From Chionoecetes opilio (lineage: Eukaryota > Arthropoda > Malacostraca > Decapoda > Majidae): a DNA stretch of 64,000 nucleotides. A program made the position numbers and the translations under genes. The stretch lies in NCBI GenBank assembly GCA_016584305.1, contig JACEEZ010022629.1, positions 55,001-119,000 on the forward strand, given 5' to 3'. The notes under the pieces were generated by a model that was not told the DNA's origin, searched no databases, and was given only the letters and a program-made list of their open reading frames with translations. How positions within the stretch are numbered: the first letter of the stretch is position 1; every line of letters begins with the position of its first letter. Shown here in pieces: positions 1 through 38,264 of the stretch.

Positions 1-861
1 ATTAGAGCTATATAGAGATTAGAGCTATATAGAGATTAGAGCTATATAGAGATTAGAGCTATTTAGAGATTAGAGCTATATAGAGATTAGAGCTATATAG
101 AGATTAGAGCTATATAGAGATTAGAGCTATATAGAGATTAGAGCTATATAGAGATTAGAGCTATATAGAGATTAGAGCTATATAGAGATTAGAGCTATAT
201 AGAGATTAGGAAGCTATATAGAGATTAGAGCTATATAGAGATTAGAGCTATATAGAGATTAGAGCTATATAGAGATTAGAGCTATATAGAGATTAGAGCT
301 ATATAGAGATTAGAGCTATATAGAGATTAGAGCTATATAGAGATTAGAGCTATATAGAGATTAGAGCTATATAGGATAGATTTAGAAGGCTATATAGAGA
401 TTAGAGCTATATAGAGATTAGAGCTATATAGAGATTAGAGCTATATAGAATTAAGCTATATAGAGATTAGAGCTATATAGAGATTAGAGCTATATAGAGA
501 TTAGAGCTATAGATTAAGCTATAGAGATTAGAGCTATATAGAGATTAGAGCTATATAGAGATAGAGCATATGAGATTAGAGCTATTAGATTAGAGCTATT
601 AGAGATTAGACTATATAGAGATTAGAGCTATATAGATAGCAGATTAGAGCTATAGAGAGATTATAATAGCTATATAGAGATTAGAGCTATATAGAGATTA
701 GAGCTATATAGAGATTAGAGCTATATAGAGATTAGAGCTATATAGAGATTAGAGCTATATAGAGATTAGAGCTATATAGAGATTAGAGCTATATAGAGAT
801 TAGAGCTATATAGAGATTAGAGCTATATAGAGATTAGAGTTATATAGAGATTAATTCCCTT
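1..861. repeat. 17-bp minisatellite array
   Basis: The window opens inside a tandem array of the unit ATTAGAGCTATATAGAG, about 50 copies. It therefore starts before base 1. Copies are near-identical except for an indel-rich stretch at about 375-680. No coding potential. It ends in ordinary sequence at about 860. Confidence 0.97.
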
Positions 862-1053
862 TAGAGCTCTTCATTCCCTTGGCCTTGGTATAACTATAGT
901 GCATTGAGAACTGTAGTGGTCTATATTTGTTAACTATACTGTATTGAGAACTATAGTGAACTGTCTTGTATATATAGAGAGGCATTTTACTGACTCCTTA
1001 TGTTCCTATGTTTAACCATCCCTACCAGGCTACCATTCCCTCCTTCCTTCCCA

Positions 1054-1054
1054 T

Positions 1055-1083
<29 letters not shown>
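1054..1083. repeat. (CA)n microsatellite
   Basis: Fifteen CA dinucleotides in unique-looking flanking sequence. Shorter CA (about 1300-1318) and CAA (1371-1412) tracts follow. Confidence 0.95.
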
Positions 1084-1085
<2 letters not shown>

Positions 1086-1416
1086 AAAATGACTCGTACT
1101 ATGTGAACCTCATTACTGAACATTATCTTGAATGATTTAATGTATACGGCCTCTTGTAGCTTCATTATTTTCTTATGTTTTTATATAATTTGTTTCTTTC
1201 TTTATCAGATTCTGTCAATGGGAAGCTTTTCGTTCACCATATGTAGCCTATATCATAATAACTTTGATTCACTGGAAACTTAACTGTGTCTCCCCCCCCC
1301 ACACACACACACATACACCATTTACTCTATTTTTCGAAACAGGTCAAGAAGCTGGAAGGTCATAAGGAAGAGTAACAACAACAACGATGACAACAACAAC
1401 AACAAGACAACAACTA

Positions 1417-1633
1417 TTAACCCCTTCACGCCCGGATCTTTCCATTAACACATAAAATCGTCTGTTGTTAGCCATAAAATTACAAAAAGTAGCTTAATAT
1501 ACCAAATTAGTTATTGGACAAGGGTACTAAACAGGTCATATCTATAAATCTTGCTTATACAGTAGTCACTAAAAAATCGTCTAATGGTACCCACATTACA
1601 ATGGAAATTACGTTTTGGGTCTCAAGGGGTTAA
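1417..1633 (+). mobile_element. TTAA-flanked piggyBac-type MITE, copy 1
   Basis: Bounded by TTAA on both sides, with ends CCCCTTCACGCCCGGA and AAGGGGTTAA. TTAA targets and CCC-starting termini are the signature of piggyBac-superfamily elements. There is no transposase, so it is non-autonomous. It abuts the retrotransposon remnant that follows. Thirteen relatives occur in the window. Confidence 0.85.
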
Positions 1634-2140
1634 GCGTTCAAGTGGGAAATTATCGACAACCCTCCAGGTCATAATCCATATCCAGAGAAGACGTGAGAGG
1701 TACCTAGTAATCTATGTGTGGAAGACCCTAGAGACACTGGTACCTGACGTAGGCCTGCAAATAAACCATCATCCAAGGAAAGGTCGACTGTGCTACATCA
1801 GGAGAATACAAGCCACCACCCAAAGAGTAGCAACAGTAGTACATAACTCATTTACAAGAAATGGGGCTCGTTTGTTCAATGCTGTGCCAAAGGCCATCAG
1901 GGAGCTGACTGGAGTATCCACTGACTCCTTCAAGCATCAGCTGGACAAATGGTTGGCATCAGTGCCTGACGAGCCCCCAACACCAGGCTACCCCAGCACC
2001 GGAAGCAACTCTTTGGCGTGCCACCACACCACCACAGAAGCGGAGCTGCCTGGCCACAGCGGAGGCCCACCTTAGCTGCGCCCTGGGAGGCGAAATTCTA
2101 CTAAGTAAACTAAGTAAGTAAACTAAGTAAGTAAACCAGC
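1634..2140 (+). pseudogene. Non-LTR retrotransposon 3' end (reverse transcriptase C-terminus)
   Basis: An open frame ending at 2075 encodes a stretch beginning RRRERYLVIYVWKTLETL and containing NSFTRNGARLFNAVPKAIRE and SFKHQLDKWL. This resembles the C-terminal tail found after the reverse transcriptase domain of CR1/Jockey-type LINEs. The catalytic domain is missing. After the stop a short run of AAGTAAACT-like repeats (2100-2140) fits a LINE 3' tail. A 5'-truncated copy; family assignment is from motif memory only. Confidence 0.7.
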
Positions 2141-2524
2141 CAATCACAAAATGGTGGTCCACATACAATGCATCTGATTGGGTGAAAGAAGATGCAAGAT
2201 GACATGGAGGGCAGCCTTGAATAACCTAAAACGAAGGGAAAGACAATTGTTCATATGAAAGAGAGAACGTATCTGTACGGCTGTTTCCTTCATATACACT
2301 GTAGAGCTGTAGCGACCTGTTAAGCCCATAACTACCGTGATTAAAGTGCGATCACTTTAGAGGTCACTACAGAGCCTTCTTATTAGGCACACAATGCACA
2401 ATTATATATTTTTTTGAACATAGATTAAGTATTATTCTGATGATATTATAGCAATGGATCTAATCACAAAGGATGAGTGTAACTTTTTATTCACGTATGA
2501 GGAAAGTTCATATACATATATGAA

Positions 2525-2562
<38 letters not shown>
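2525..2562. repeat. (TA)n microsatellite
   Basis: Nineteen uninterrupted TA dinucleotides. Confidence 0.95.
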
Positions 2563-2567
<5 letters not shown>

Positions 2568-2699
2568 ACTATGGTGCCCCCCCCATATTTACCTGTGCCT
2601 CCCCAAGTGCCCCCCCCTTTTTACACCCCTTGTTCCGCCACTGAGGATATAAGATAAGATACTTTGATCCTATCTAGACACCTTGCAAGTACCAACGAC

Positions 2700-2830
2700 A
2701 AGGTTATTGACTACATAAAGCGCCACCACGCCAGGACGAACCTGGTGGACTCGAACCGCTGACCGAATGCAGGGATGCTGCACGCGAGCCCACAGCTCTA
2801 CCAACCGAGCCACCCTGACGGGTAGCCACT
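2700..2830 (-). mobile_element. tRNA-derived SINE (A and B boxes)
   Basis: On the minus strand TGGCTCGGTTGG (2812-2801) matches a Pol III A box and GGTTCGAGTCC (2757-2747) matches a B box, 44 nt apart as in tRNAs. The flanking arms do not form a tRNA acceptor stem, so this is a SINE head or tRNA relic, not a functional tRNA. Confidence 0.65.
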
Positions 2831-3250
2831 AGGGACCATACCCGGACCAACCGTACCACCAGACCTTTTAAGTATGGCAGAATGGTAAAAACACAGTTCT
2901 GCGCACATGTTCCAGAAAACGGGAATATGCGGGCGGGCACCCCCGGCCCACACCTGTAAAACAACTGTAAACAAAAATTTATTTCCGCCAAAAACGAGTG
3001 CCAGATTCATTTTAAACACATCAAAACTATTCAAGAAAACTAAGTTTCGGCCTCGAAATCGGTGGTTGCCCAAAAACGAAAATTTACCAACCCATTTTCT
3101 CTCCCTTCCCAAATCACTCGGTACCGCCAGCAACAGCTTTCACAGCCCCACAACGCTAACCATATACTACTTTATACCCCTGGAATCTTTTTAATATAAT
3201 ATTTCTCATATAAATCATTAATGCAGTATAAATACCACACCATTACTTAC

Positions 3251-3303
3251 CCTGAGCCGCGGCCCTCATGATGACGCCCTGCTCGCCCACTCTGCCCTGC
3301 CAT
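3251..3303 (-). CDS. Possible first coding exon of an unidentified gene
   Basis: Reading leftward, an ATG at 3303 opens 17 codons rich in Gly, Arg and His (beginning MAGQSGRAGRHHEGRGS). They run without a stop into a strong donor, GG|GTAAGT, at 3250. A second ATG at 3276 in another frame reaches the same donor. The stretch is GC-rich compared with its surroundings, as expected for a promoter-proximal exon. No later exon was recognised between it and the window edge, so the product is unknown. It could also be a chance donor. Confidence 0.3.
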
Positions 3304-4430
3304 TACCACTTCTGCACCGCGATTCAACACTGTTCACGATCTTTTCAAGTACTAGAGATTCTTGTAGTACACATTATCTTAAATCACACGACCACGTAAT
3401 AGCTTAATACAGTTTTATACACCTAATAAAAGAATCGCATCACCCTCACAACGCTTCACTCTTTGAAGGTAAACAGTAAACACAACGTGAGGGATCGCTG
3501 GGATAAACTATGGGCTGGAATTACGTGTATCAGAAATAGACCTTATTCTACACAAAAGTATATGTATTAATGACCAAAAGGTTAAATACACCTATATTTT
3601 TTCGACAATAAAGTTGTTTCTATGATCTGTATATCAATCATAGCATATTGCTTATTTTACGAGCACTTCATTATTTTTGTTTGTATGCCACGGAAAGAAA
3701 ATTCATGATGCCTGCTCAAAATACAGCAGGAGGAGAGAACAGAGGAGATGACAGACACACCAAAATACCTTTTGGAGATGTGAAGAGAATATCAGATGCC
3801 AGATGGACAAGACACTAGTTAACAGAAGTGCATTTTTTTCGAAGTTCAATTTTTCGAATTTGCATTTTTTTCGAAGTACATTTTTTTCGAAGTGCATGAA
3901 GAATGACAGCCTTGTCATGGAATAAAAGTTTTATAAAGCATTACATATAAAATCCACATTGATATAATATAACAGAACACATAAATACTGGCACATTAAC
4001 ATATATTGATTGTAATGTACGTAGCTCCTGCAACAGAAACACACAAGTCAATAATACAAATTGTTGGCTTTGACCACACAACTACAGTAACAGCTTCATG
4101 CAAGACAAATAATAAAGTGATGCATAGAATCTAGGCCAGGAAGACGAGCAATGCCTCAGACTTACATCAATCAGCAAGTGAAAATAAAAATTCAGAATTG
4201 GGAAATATTCCTAATCACCAAACATTTCAATCAAGTATAAATAGAGTAATCGCAATAAGTAGCTATTCATAAAACCTAAAAAAATTCAGATTGCTGTCAA
4301 TTAAATTACATCACTGATCTTTTATAAGTATGTCTGGAAAGGCGATCTCTGTCCATAAGTTAACTTTCTTATTCTATGAATGTGTTCAGTCCTTCATTTC
4401 GCATATCATTAATTTGTCTTTAAGGGATGA
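3304..4430. other. No gene recognised
   Basis: AT-rich sequence upstream of the candidate exon. It holds only a small local repeat of TTTTTTCGAAGT (about 3830-3895). No conserved open frame or transposon end was recognised. Confidence 0.5.
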
Positions 4431-4519
4431 CCAAGACATGTGCTTCCATTTGCTCGTCCAAACACTCTAACATAAACATAACACAAACACCAAACATAAA
4501 TTCATGTCTCACATATACT

Positions 4520-4780
4520 ATTAGTGGGCACTGTTTTGCTATCACAGTGCCTTGTTTATCCCCAGACTCACTGTTCCACCTTTCATCCCACACCCCAAAG
4601 ATCCCACCACTTTCCTTCCTCGTAAGGCTTTTTCAGGCTTTTTCTCCTGCTTCTCCCTCCATAACACCAGGTTTGCTAAGGACCAAACCAAGATATCTGA
4701 ATTATTTTGCCTCCATTCAGATATATTTTACCACTGCTTCTTTCATTGTCCTCACTTCTAAGCTCATTTTCTTTATATAT

Positions 4781-4819
<39 letters not shown>

Positions 4820-4825
4820 TTCTTC

Positions 4826-4865
<40 letters not shown>

Positions 4866-5290
4866 CCCTCTCAGAAACCATCCTTTTCCTTTTTCACATT
4901 TACTTTCAACTTTTCTTTCTGACAAACAGTATCAAACTACTTGACCAATTTTTGGAAATCCATTTCATTCTCTGTAATCACCATAGTGTCATCTGCAAAC
5001 AACATTGTTTTCAGATTCCTTTTATCATTGTATGCAAATCTTCTACACACAGTTCTTCTCTAACACTACCAACCTTTCCTTTCACCGCTCTTGTAACTTC
5101 ATCCATAAAGAAACTGAACAGCCACGTTTCCAGTAGGCTACACAGCCTTGTTTTATGAAGCTTTCACCCGCTTCATCATTCACCTCAACACGTGCATTTG
5201 CCTCTTTGCAAAATGCATTCATTCCACACAGAAATCATTCCTTCACACCATACAACCTCAGCACATTGCCACACTGTCTTCCAGTCAATC
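4520..5290 (-). pseudogene. Reverse transcriptase pseudogene, inverted copy 1
   Basis: Read on the minus strand this is homologous to 6175-6850. It includes the segment around 5015-4975 that encodes LFADDTMVI, the catalytic A/FADD box of non-LTR reverse transcriptases. Stops and frameshifts break the frame. A poly(A)/poly(T) block interrupts this copy but not the partner. Family looks RTE- or Jockey-like; not certain. Confidence 0.65.
4784..4865. repeat. Poly(A)-poly(T) back-to-back tract
   Basis: About 33 A are followed by TACTTCTTCG and about 41 T, a hairpin-forming insertion inside the reverse transcriptase pseudogene. Length may be inaccurate because homopolymers sequence poorly. Confidence 0.8.
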
Positions 5291-6174
5291 CCCTCAAATG
5301 TCTTTGCCAGATGTAAAAACGGAAAATATACTTTCCTCTCTCTTCATGAAATTTTCAATAAAATGTAGATATTGCCATGAATAGGATATACAAAATATAG
5401 TGCATGACACATTCATAGAACGATTTTTTTTTTTTTCACACTAAGGGAGCGCAAAAAGGCTTCTTTTATAGTAGTAAGTAATGAAGTAACCATAAGGGTG
5501 CAGTAAATACCAGCTAATGTTTCAAGTATTATATCCTAACAAACTAAGACCTGCTCCCGGGACAACACTGCAATGCACGACGCACCAGTCAAGAGGCGGG
5601 AGGAAGGGGCAGAATCACAACAGAGTCAAGTGTGGGTGAGAACAGAGGCGCACCCGGAAACCGAGAAAGGGAGGGGGGGGTCCAAATTACTGCTAAGTCC
5701 TTCCGAGCCTGTGTTTCCACTTTTAAGAAATATTCCAGATTTTAAGGAATTTATGGTCAAGTGAAGGATACAATATTTTCTCAGGAATTTGTAGAATCTA
5801 GGGAATTTAAGGGAAAAAAGCTTTGCAATATATAACTTAGCTGGATGTGAAGATGAGAGCGAAAAATAAATCCATGAATCATATTTGAAAACAAATAATA
5901 ATAAAGTGAGAATTAAAAAATGCTGTCAGAATCCATTTCATAAACAGTGTATCAATTAATGTAAAGTTCTGCTGCCTTGAGTTACTTGAGTCATGGAGCG
6001 TGTTGAAGCAAATACAATGGCAATTTTCCTTCCTCACAACCCTCTACCTGGGATGTCCTGACGGCAGTAGTGGAGGAATCAGATCAGAGGAAGGGGGGGT
6101 TCGGGGCCACCAGTAAGCCCCCCTGGGTGCGCCCCCGCGTGAGGCATGATGGATGGGAATGTGCTGAGGTTGTA
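5291..6174. other. Spacer between inverted pseudogene copies
   Basis: No gene recognised. A G/C-rich segment at 6085-6145 looks like a fragment of another repeat inserted at the edge of copy 2. Confidence 0.5.
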
Positions 6175-7000
6175 TGGTGTGAAGGAATGTTTCTGTGTGG
6201 AATGAATGCATTTTGCAAAGAGGCAAATGCACGTGTTGAGGTGAATGATGAAAGTTTTGGAAAAGATGGGTGGTGTGTGACAAGGATGTGTAATAGAAGT
6301 GTAGATGTTCAGTTTCTTTATGGATGAAGTTACAAGAGAGGTGAAAGGAAAGGTTGGTAGTGTTAGAGAAGAACTGTGTGTAGAAGATTTGCATACAATG
6401 ATAAAAGGAATCTGAAAACAATGTTGTTTGCAGATGACACTATGGTGATTACAGAGAATGAAATGGATTTCCAAAAATTGGTCAAGTAGTTTGATACTGT
6501 TTGTCAGAAAGAAAAGTTGAAAGTAAATGTGAAAAAGGAAAAGGATGGTTTCTGAGAGGGAAAAACATGAGGTAAATGAGCTTAAACTCAATGTAGAGAG
6601 AGGACAGAATGCAGGAAGCAGGGTAAAACTGAATGGAGGCAAATCACTTCAGATATTTTGGTTTGCTCATTGGCAAACCTGGTGGCATTGTGGAGGGAGA
6701 AGTAGGAGAAAAAGCCTGAAAAAGCCTTACGAGGAAGGAAAGTGGTGGGATCTTCGGGGTGTGGGATGAAAGGTGGAACAGTGAGTCTGGGGATGAAGTC
6801 TGAGTATGAACAAGGCACCTGTGATAAGATAACAGTGCCAGTCCTGATAGGAGTGAGATAAGGAATTATGCAGTGGAGATGAGTAATTTGAGAGGTGCTT
6901 GTGGTGGGAACAAGATGGATGGCTAATGTAATAAAAGTGTATATGGAATGATTAGTATGTCTGTTAAAGGTGAGGGAATGAATTGTGGAAGCGGTGGAAG
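6175..7000 (+). pseudogene. Reverse transcriptase pseudogene, inverted copy 2
   Basis: The plus strand encodes, across frame breaks, MDEVTREV-like and LFADDTMVITENEMDFQKLV segments, the region around the catalytic FADD box of a non-LTR reverse transcriptase. Multiple stops show it is dead. It forms a divergent inverted pair with 4520-5290. Confidence 0.7.
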
Positions 7001-7317
7001 TGGTCAAACACAACACATAGTTTAGTCACACAGAGAAAATGTGAAGAAACAAAATGACAAGAAGAATATAGAAAGATGTATGCTGTGGTGTGAGTGAAAG
7101 GTCTGCTTGTGAAGTGTGCGAACAAAGTGTTGGAATACTTGAGAGAAAGAAGAAAAGGAAGATGAGAGGAATGGAGTGCGCGAGAGTAGAGTGTTTGGAC
7201 AGGAGCAAAGGAAGCTCTGTTGTGCCTTCACCCCCACCCTTGAGGGAGTTCCAAGGAGCAGGTTATACGGTAATACAATCTGTTTAAATTAAAAATTGTA
7301 ACAAATTCAAAGTGAAG

Positions 7318-7785
7318 GTTGAATGAGGGTTGTTTTCATAATAGATTACTTTCTATGAAACAAGAATGAGGGTTGTTTTCATAATAGATTACTTTCTATG
7401 AAACAAGAATGAGGGATACTTTCATAATAGATTACTTTCTATGAAACAAGAATGAGGGTTGTTTTCATAATAGATTACTTTCTATGAAACAAGAATGAGG
7501 GATACTTTCATAATAGATTACTTTCTATGAAACAAGAATGAGGGTTGTTTTCATAATAGATTACTTTCTATGAAACAAGAATGAGGGTTGTTTTCATAAT
7601 AGATTACTTTCTATGAAACAAGAATGAGGGTTGTTTTCATAATAGATTACTTTCTATGAAACAAGAATGAGGGATACTTTCATAATAGATTACTTTCTAT
7701 GAAACAAGAATGAGGGATACTTTCATAATAGATTACTTTCTATGAAACAAGAATGAGGGTTGTTTTCACAGTAGATTATTTACTA
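7318..7785. repeat. 43-bp minisatellite, about 11 copies
   Basis: The unit contains AATAGATTACTTTCTATGAA. Two unit types alternate irregularly, differing in GGGTTGTTTTC versus GGGATACTTTC. Non-coding. Confidence 0.95.
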
Positions 7786-8019
7786 TGCTCTTCAGTGATT
7801 TCAGTGAACGAGGCTCGTGGAATATTAATAGCGTTCATGGGTTCATATTAATTCCTAGATGACTGCCGCAATGTTAACTTATGTACAGAGATTACCTATC
7901 CAGACACAAAACAGATCAATGAATTATACTAATTCAGATATAAAAAATACTTCCTTTCCTATTCTAAGTAGTAAATGGATTACCTGTAAAGTATAGGAGC
8001 ACAGGTAATGATGGAGCTG

Positions 8020-8155
8020 AAGATGATGATGAGCATAATCTTAATGGAAATTGTAAAGATGCTGATGATGCAGATGATGATGGTGATATTGCTGATGAAA
8101 GTGGTGGTGGTGGTGGTGGTATAATGATGATGATGATAACTCCTTCAGCTAATGA
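8020..8155. repeat. GAT/GGT-rich simple sequence
   Basis: Imperfect GAT and GGT trinucleotide runs. No gene evidence. Confidence 0.7.
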
Positions 8156-8249
8156 ATAATAATGTGAATAATGAGCACAGTCACACAACCACTGTGACCT
8201 GCTGAATGAGATACAAACATTGGTTCACATCATGTAAACATTTACCTCT

Positions 8250-8297
8250 AACCGAGGTAAGTGACGAGGCGCCCAAACGCTCTTCAGATTCTGGTTT
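8250..8297 (-). mobile_element. Solo terminal repeat of a TA-flanked transposon
   Basis: This 48-bp end is the inverted image of the end at 8306, and TA-CTCA-TA lies between them. Together they form a strong hairpin. It looks like the remaining end of a second, mostly lost copy of the element to its right. Confidence 0.6.
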
Positions 8298-8305
8298 TAC
8301 TCATA

Positions 8306-9013
8306 AAACCAGAATACGAAGAGCGTTTGGGCGTTGGCTTTTTCGGGGATTTCCCCGCCCGCGGCGTTGCCAAACCTCGCACTGGGTCAATCATCGGATT
8401 AGATGCTTAGTGACAACCCTCGCCACCAGCTTTGTGGGTGACGGGAATACAGGCTGCTCTGGTGACACTTGCGTCACACAAGCTTGTTGGAATTTAGAGC
8501 AGATGAGTCGGACTGTCGCTTGGCCAATGTTGGTGGCTTTTGCTGCTCTGGAGGGTTCTATTATAGGTCTTCAATTTGCCTTTTCTTCAAAAAAATACTT
8601 ATTTACATTGTAAATAAGTTCCTTCTCTCGACTGTGTAGCACACAACAGCGAGTAGCAGGGTTACCTTCCATCTTGGGTGGCGGCTAAAGGGGAAGTGAC
8701 CTGTGAATTGACAGGGTCACCGCTGGCCGTGTGAAGTGACCACCCTCGGTGCACAGACAATGTCGGACAGCAACGCTGCCAAGTGTTGCTGGTATTTATA
8801 CAAAATTATTGCTATTATGAAGAAAAAAAAGATACATTCATAACACTATAGAGCTGTATTAGAGAAGTAAATATATACACAGTAATTCAAATTAATTTAA
8901 AAGTAATATATAGCTGACATATGAGACAGAGTGATGTGTGTTTGGCTTGGTTTGGGAACGCCGCGGGCGGGGAAATCCCTGAAAAAGCCAATGCACTCTT
9001 CATATTCTGGTTT
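8306..9013. mobile_element. TA-flanked DNA transposon with about 65-bp terminal inverted repeats
   Basis: The left end AAACCAGAATACGAAGAGCG is repeated inverted at the right end (9013 leftward) with continued similarity through a GCCGCGGGCGGGG segment. A TA sits outside each end, as for Tc1/mariner-type insertions. The interior (about 580 bp) has no recognisable transposase, so it is a non-autonomous element. It lies just downstream of TGS1. Confidence 0.7.
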
Positions 9014-9629
9014 TAATATAGACACCACTGACACCACCTACACCTACAATGCCACATCACTGAATCAAAACCTGCCTTCACCTTGTCTCCTAAGGCTGAG
9101 TAGTGGGGGGAATGGCCTCGGCACCATAGCCAACATTAGCTGCCAAGGCTATGGGAGGGAAATTTATTTGTACACAACTAAAGGTCTTGTGCCTCTTCTT
9201 TGTCATTAGTTTCTCCTGATGTCCCCTTCTTATCCTGCGTAATACAGGCATAAGCCAGGTGTCACAATGCATCTAGGTTTTGATTGACGCTTCATATGCA
9301 CACTTAAAGAGATTTTCAAATTACTATCCCACTCACTGTTTTCAAAATATCTGGTGGTATAGTCAATGCATTACTCCATTGTTCATAGTGGGGGTAGGAG
9401 AACATTTTTTGACATCATGTGCAAAATACTTTTCTTTCAATGGTTCACATGTGTTATGGATGTTGGCAAGATCAATATGTTATTCTTCAAATTTTTTAAA
9501 GCAGAGGCTAGAGTGCAGTTTTCAGCATGATGTGTACCCTACCCTAGAGTACTATACTCCATGACCCTACCCACAGAGTACTATACTCGATGACCCTACC
9601 ACAGAGTTACATACCTGGTCATTTTTTTT

Positions 9630-9790
9630 TCTTTTCTTTTTTACATCACAAAGGACTGGCCAAGGGCATAACAAAAAGAGGTAACACAAAGTCCGCTTAG
9701 TTGCCAGTCCCTATAAAGAAGACAGTACGAGAATAAAGAAAGGGGGGCGGGCCAATTTAGTTCGGGAGGTGTCTTGTCACTCTTCTCTTG
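9630..9790. repeat. Dispersed repeat fragment
   Basis: It contains GCTTAGTTGCCAGTCCCT, which recurs inverted at about 20403-20422. Both are next to T-rich tails. Probably a retrotransposon 3' fragment; type unknown. Confidence 0.4.
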
Positions 9791-9892
9791 AAAATATTTA
9801 AGTCGTAGGAAGGTGGACAAATTTTTGGTCTTTAACTCTGTGGCCCTACCGTGCTTCTAGGGACCGTGGTGGCCAGATAGTGTGCGGCCACG

Positions 9893-36424
<26,532 letters not shown>

Positions 36425-37204
36425 CTGAAAATGGTAAATGCAGGTTGGCTCTAGTCAGATTAGGAAGGAAATTAAAAAAGATAACATAACAGTCTCAACT
36501 TTTATCACCAGTTGAGTAGATTTTATTACATGGTATCTTATCTTTCCTAATATTCTGTTTGTTGGAGCTGATACAATCATTGGACAAAGGAGATGGGTTG
36601 CCATTGTCTCTCTGCTTTTCACCCATGCACTGTACCTACTATACTGTGCTCAAAAGAGAGGCCTTTGCCTGCTCCATATTCAGTATTCGTAACATTTTTA
36701 CGTGAGCCTCATATTTTTCATGTTGTTTGAAAAGAACACAATTTCTTGCCGAAATTTCAAGGGATTCTCTGCAGAGTTTGGGAAATTTTCAATACCAAAC
36801 ACAAAAAAATTGGTCTACAGAATTTTTCGGTCAGGCTAAACACAAATTTGGAGTCCGTTTTCTGATTAGTACAATTCTAACCCCTATTTCACCCTATGTT
36901 ACCTGATGAGGCCAATGGGAATAACCACAATTTCCCTTTTACTGGGTGATGCTGGTCTTCTGCCTCAACATTGATCAAAGTAACCCCCATGAATGCATAC
37001 AATAAATTAACTGACGGTTATAACATTCCTGAACACGTTGCGAGTGCTTCCTCTTTAAACACATTCAAAAAAATATATGACCACCACATACAATGGATAG
37101 AAATGGAGGCGGGCGTAGATCAGTAGTGAACCCGCAAAAAAATGTATTGGTAATGTCTCGGTTATCCGGTTTCCTTGCCCATAACCACTGTATCTCCAGA
37201 CAAT
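36425..37204. other. TGS1 5' region, no recognised element
   Basis: No repeat, transposon or conserved frame recognised. An earlier TGS1 exon could be here unrecognised. Confidence 0.4.
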
Positions 37205-37464
37205 TACCATAGATAACACTATAGTCGCCAGTCACTCGCCACTGCACTAATGTCGCCAGGCACAATATATTACGAATTTTAGCATCACTACAGACTTCTA
37301 TGTGTCACTGAAGACATGTAGTGTGATGTACATAATATAAACTACTGTGTATGCCTATTCAGTGGCACATAAAAGTCTGTAGTGATGCTAAACTTTGTAA
37401 TATATTGTGCCTGCGACATTAGTGGAGTGGCGAGTGACTGGCGACTATAGTGTTATCCACGGTA
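37205..37464. mobile_element. Foldback MITE (TACCGT family), copy 2
   Basis: TACCATAGATAACACTATAG at the left and CTATAGTGTTATCCACGGTA at the right, with the same inner arms as 18785-19017. Confidence 0.82.
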
Positions 37465-37705
37465 CAACTGGAGTGCGGCCGCCGTATCTCTAGTCACGGC
37501 GTTTAAGGATATGGACCCGTATCTCTGGCCTATTTGAAGAAAAAATGAATGCCACTCCCTTCCTGCTGATAGTTAAATCACCCTAACTACCCCAATTTGA
37601 ACCCTAACCAGCTCGCACCCTTCATAATACCCCTTTTAGCCCTAATTGATATAGTACACACACGTACGTCATAGTTAAAGCTTCAAAATGAACTGCACTA
37701 ACCTA

Positions 37706-38079
37706 GGTAAAATTCTAGATCCTTTCCCGCCCTTATTTGTGGTTTTTTTCCTCCAGACCTTCACAGATCCCTTCAGATACCTCTAAAACGTAATTATATA
37801 GTGGGGAGTTTAAAAAAAAAAAAAAAAAAAAATTACTAACCTAACTCCCAATATAATCTAACCTTAACAATAACCTCCTAGCGAGACCTAAGGGTGAGAA
37901 AGAACTAGAATTTTACCAGGTTAGGTTAGGTTATATTGAGGTTAGGTTTTTTTTTTTTTTTTTTTTTTCTCTCCCACTCTATACTTACGTTTTAGAGGTA
38001 TCTGAAGGATCTGTGACGGTCTGGAGGAAAAACGAAAAACCACACTAATAAGGGCGGGAAAGGGCTCTAGAATTTTACC
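37706..38079. mobile_element. Foldback MITE with poly(A)/poly(T) shoulders
   Basis: The left arm GGTAAAATTCTAGATCC, then TTTCCCGCCCTTATT and TCAGATACCTCTAAAACG, is inverted at the right end. A21 and T22 tracts sit at matching positions in the arms. A third partial copy of the end occurs in the centre (near 37910-37920). Confidence 0.78.
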
Positions 38080-38264
38080 GTTATTTAGAGTTATAACTGT
38101 TAATTAGGTTAAATACGCGCAGGGAAGCTAATCGGGCGGGGTAGCTAGTCAGATCGCCACACCGCCCCGTCAGCCACATGTCTAGTCATGTCAGCCACAT
38201 GTCTAGTCATGTCAGCCACATGTAAACAAACAGGAAGGAAGGCGTGACAAAAGGTAAAGGTGTG

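Noticed and set aside
6044..6642. Minus-strand 187-codon frame
   Set aside because: Antisense of the reverse-transcriptase pseudogene; its similarity to a frame at 4952-5158 only reflects the inverted duplication.
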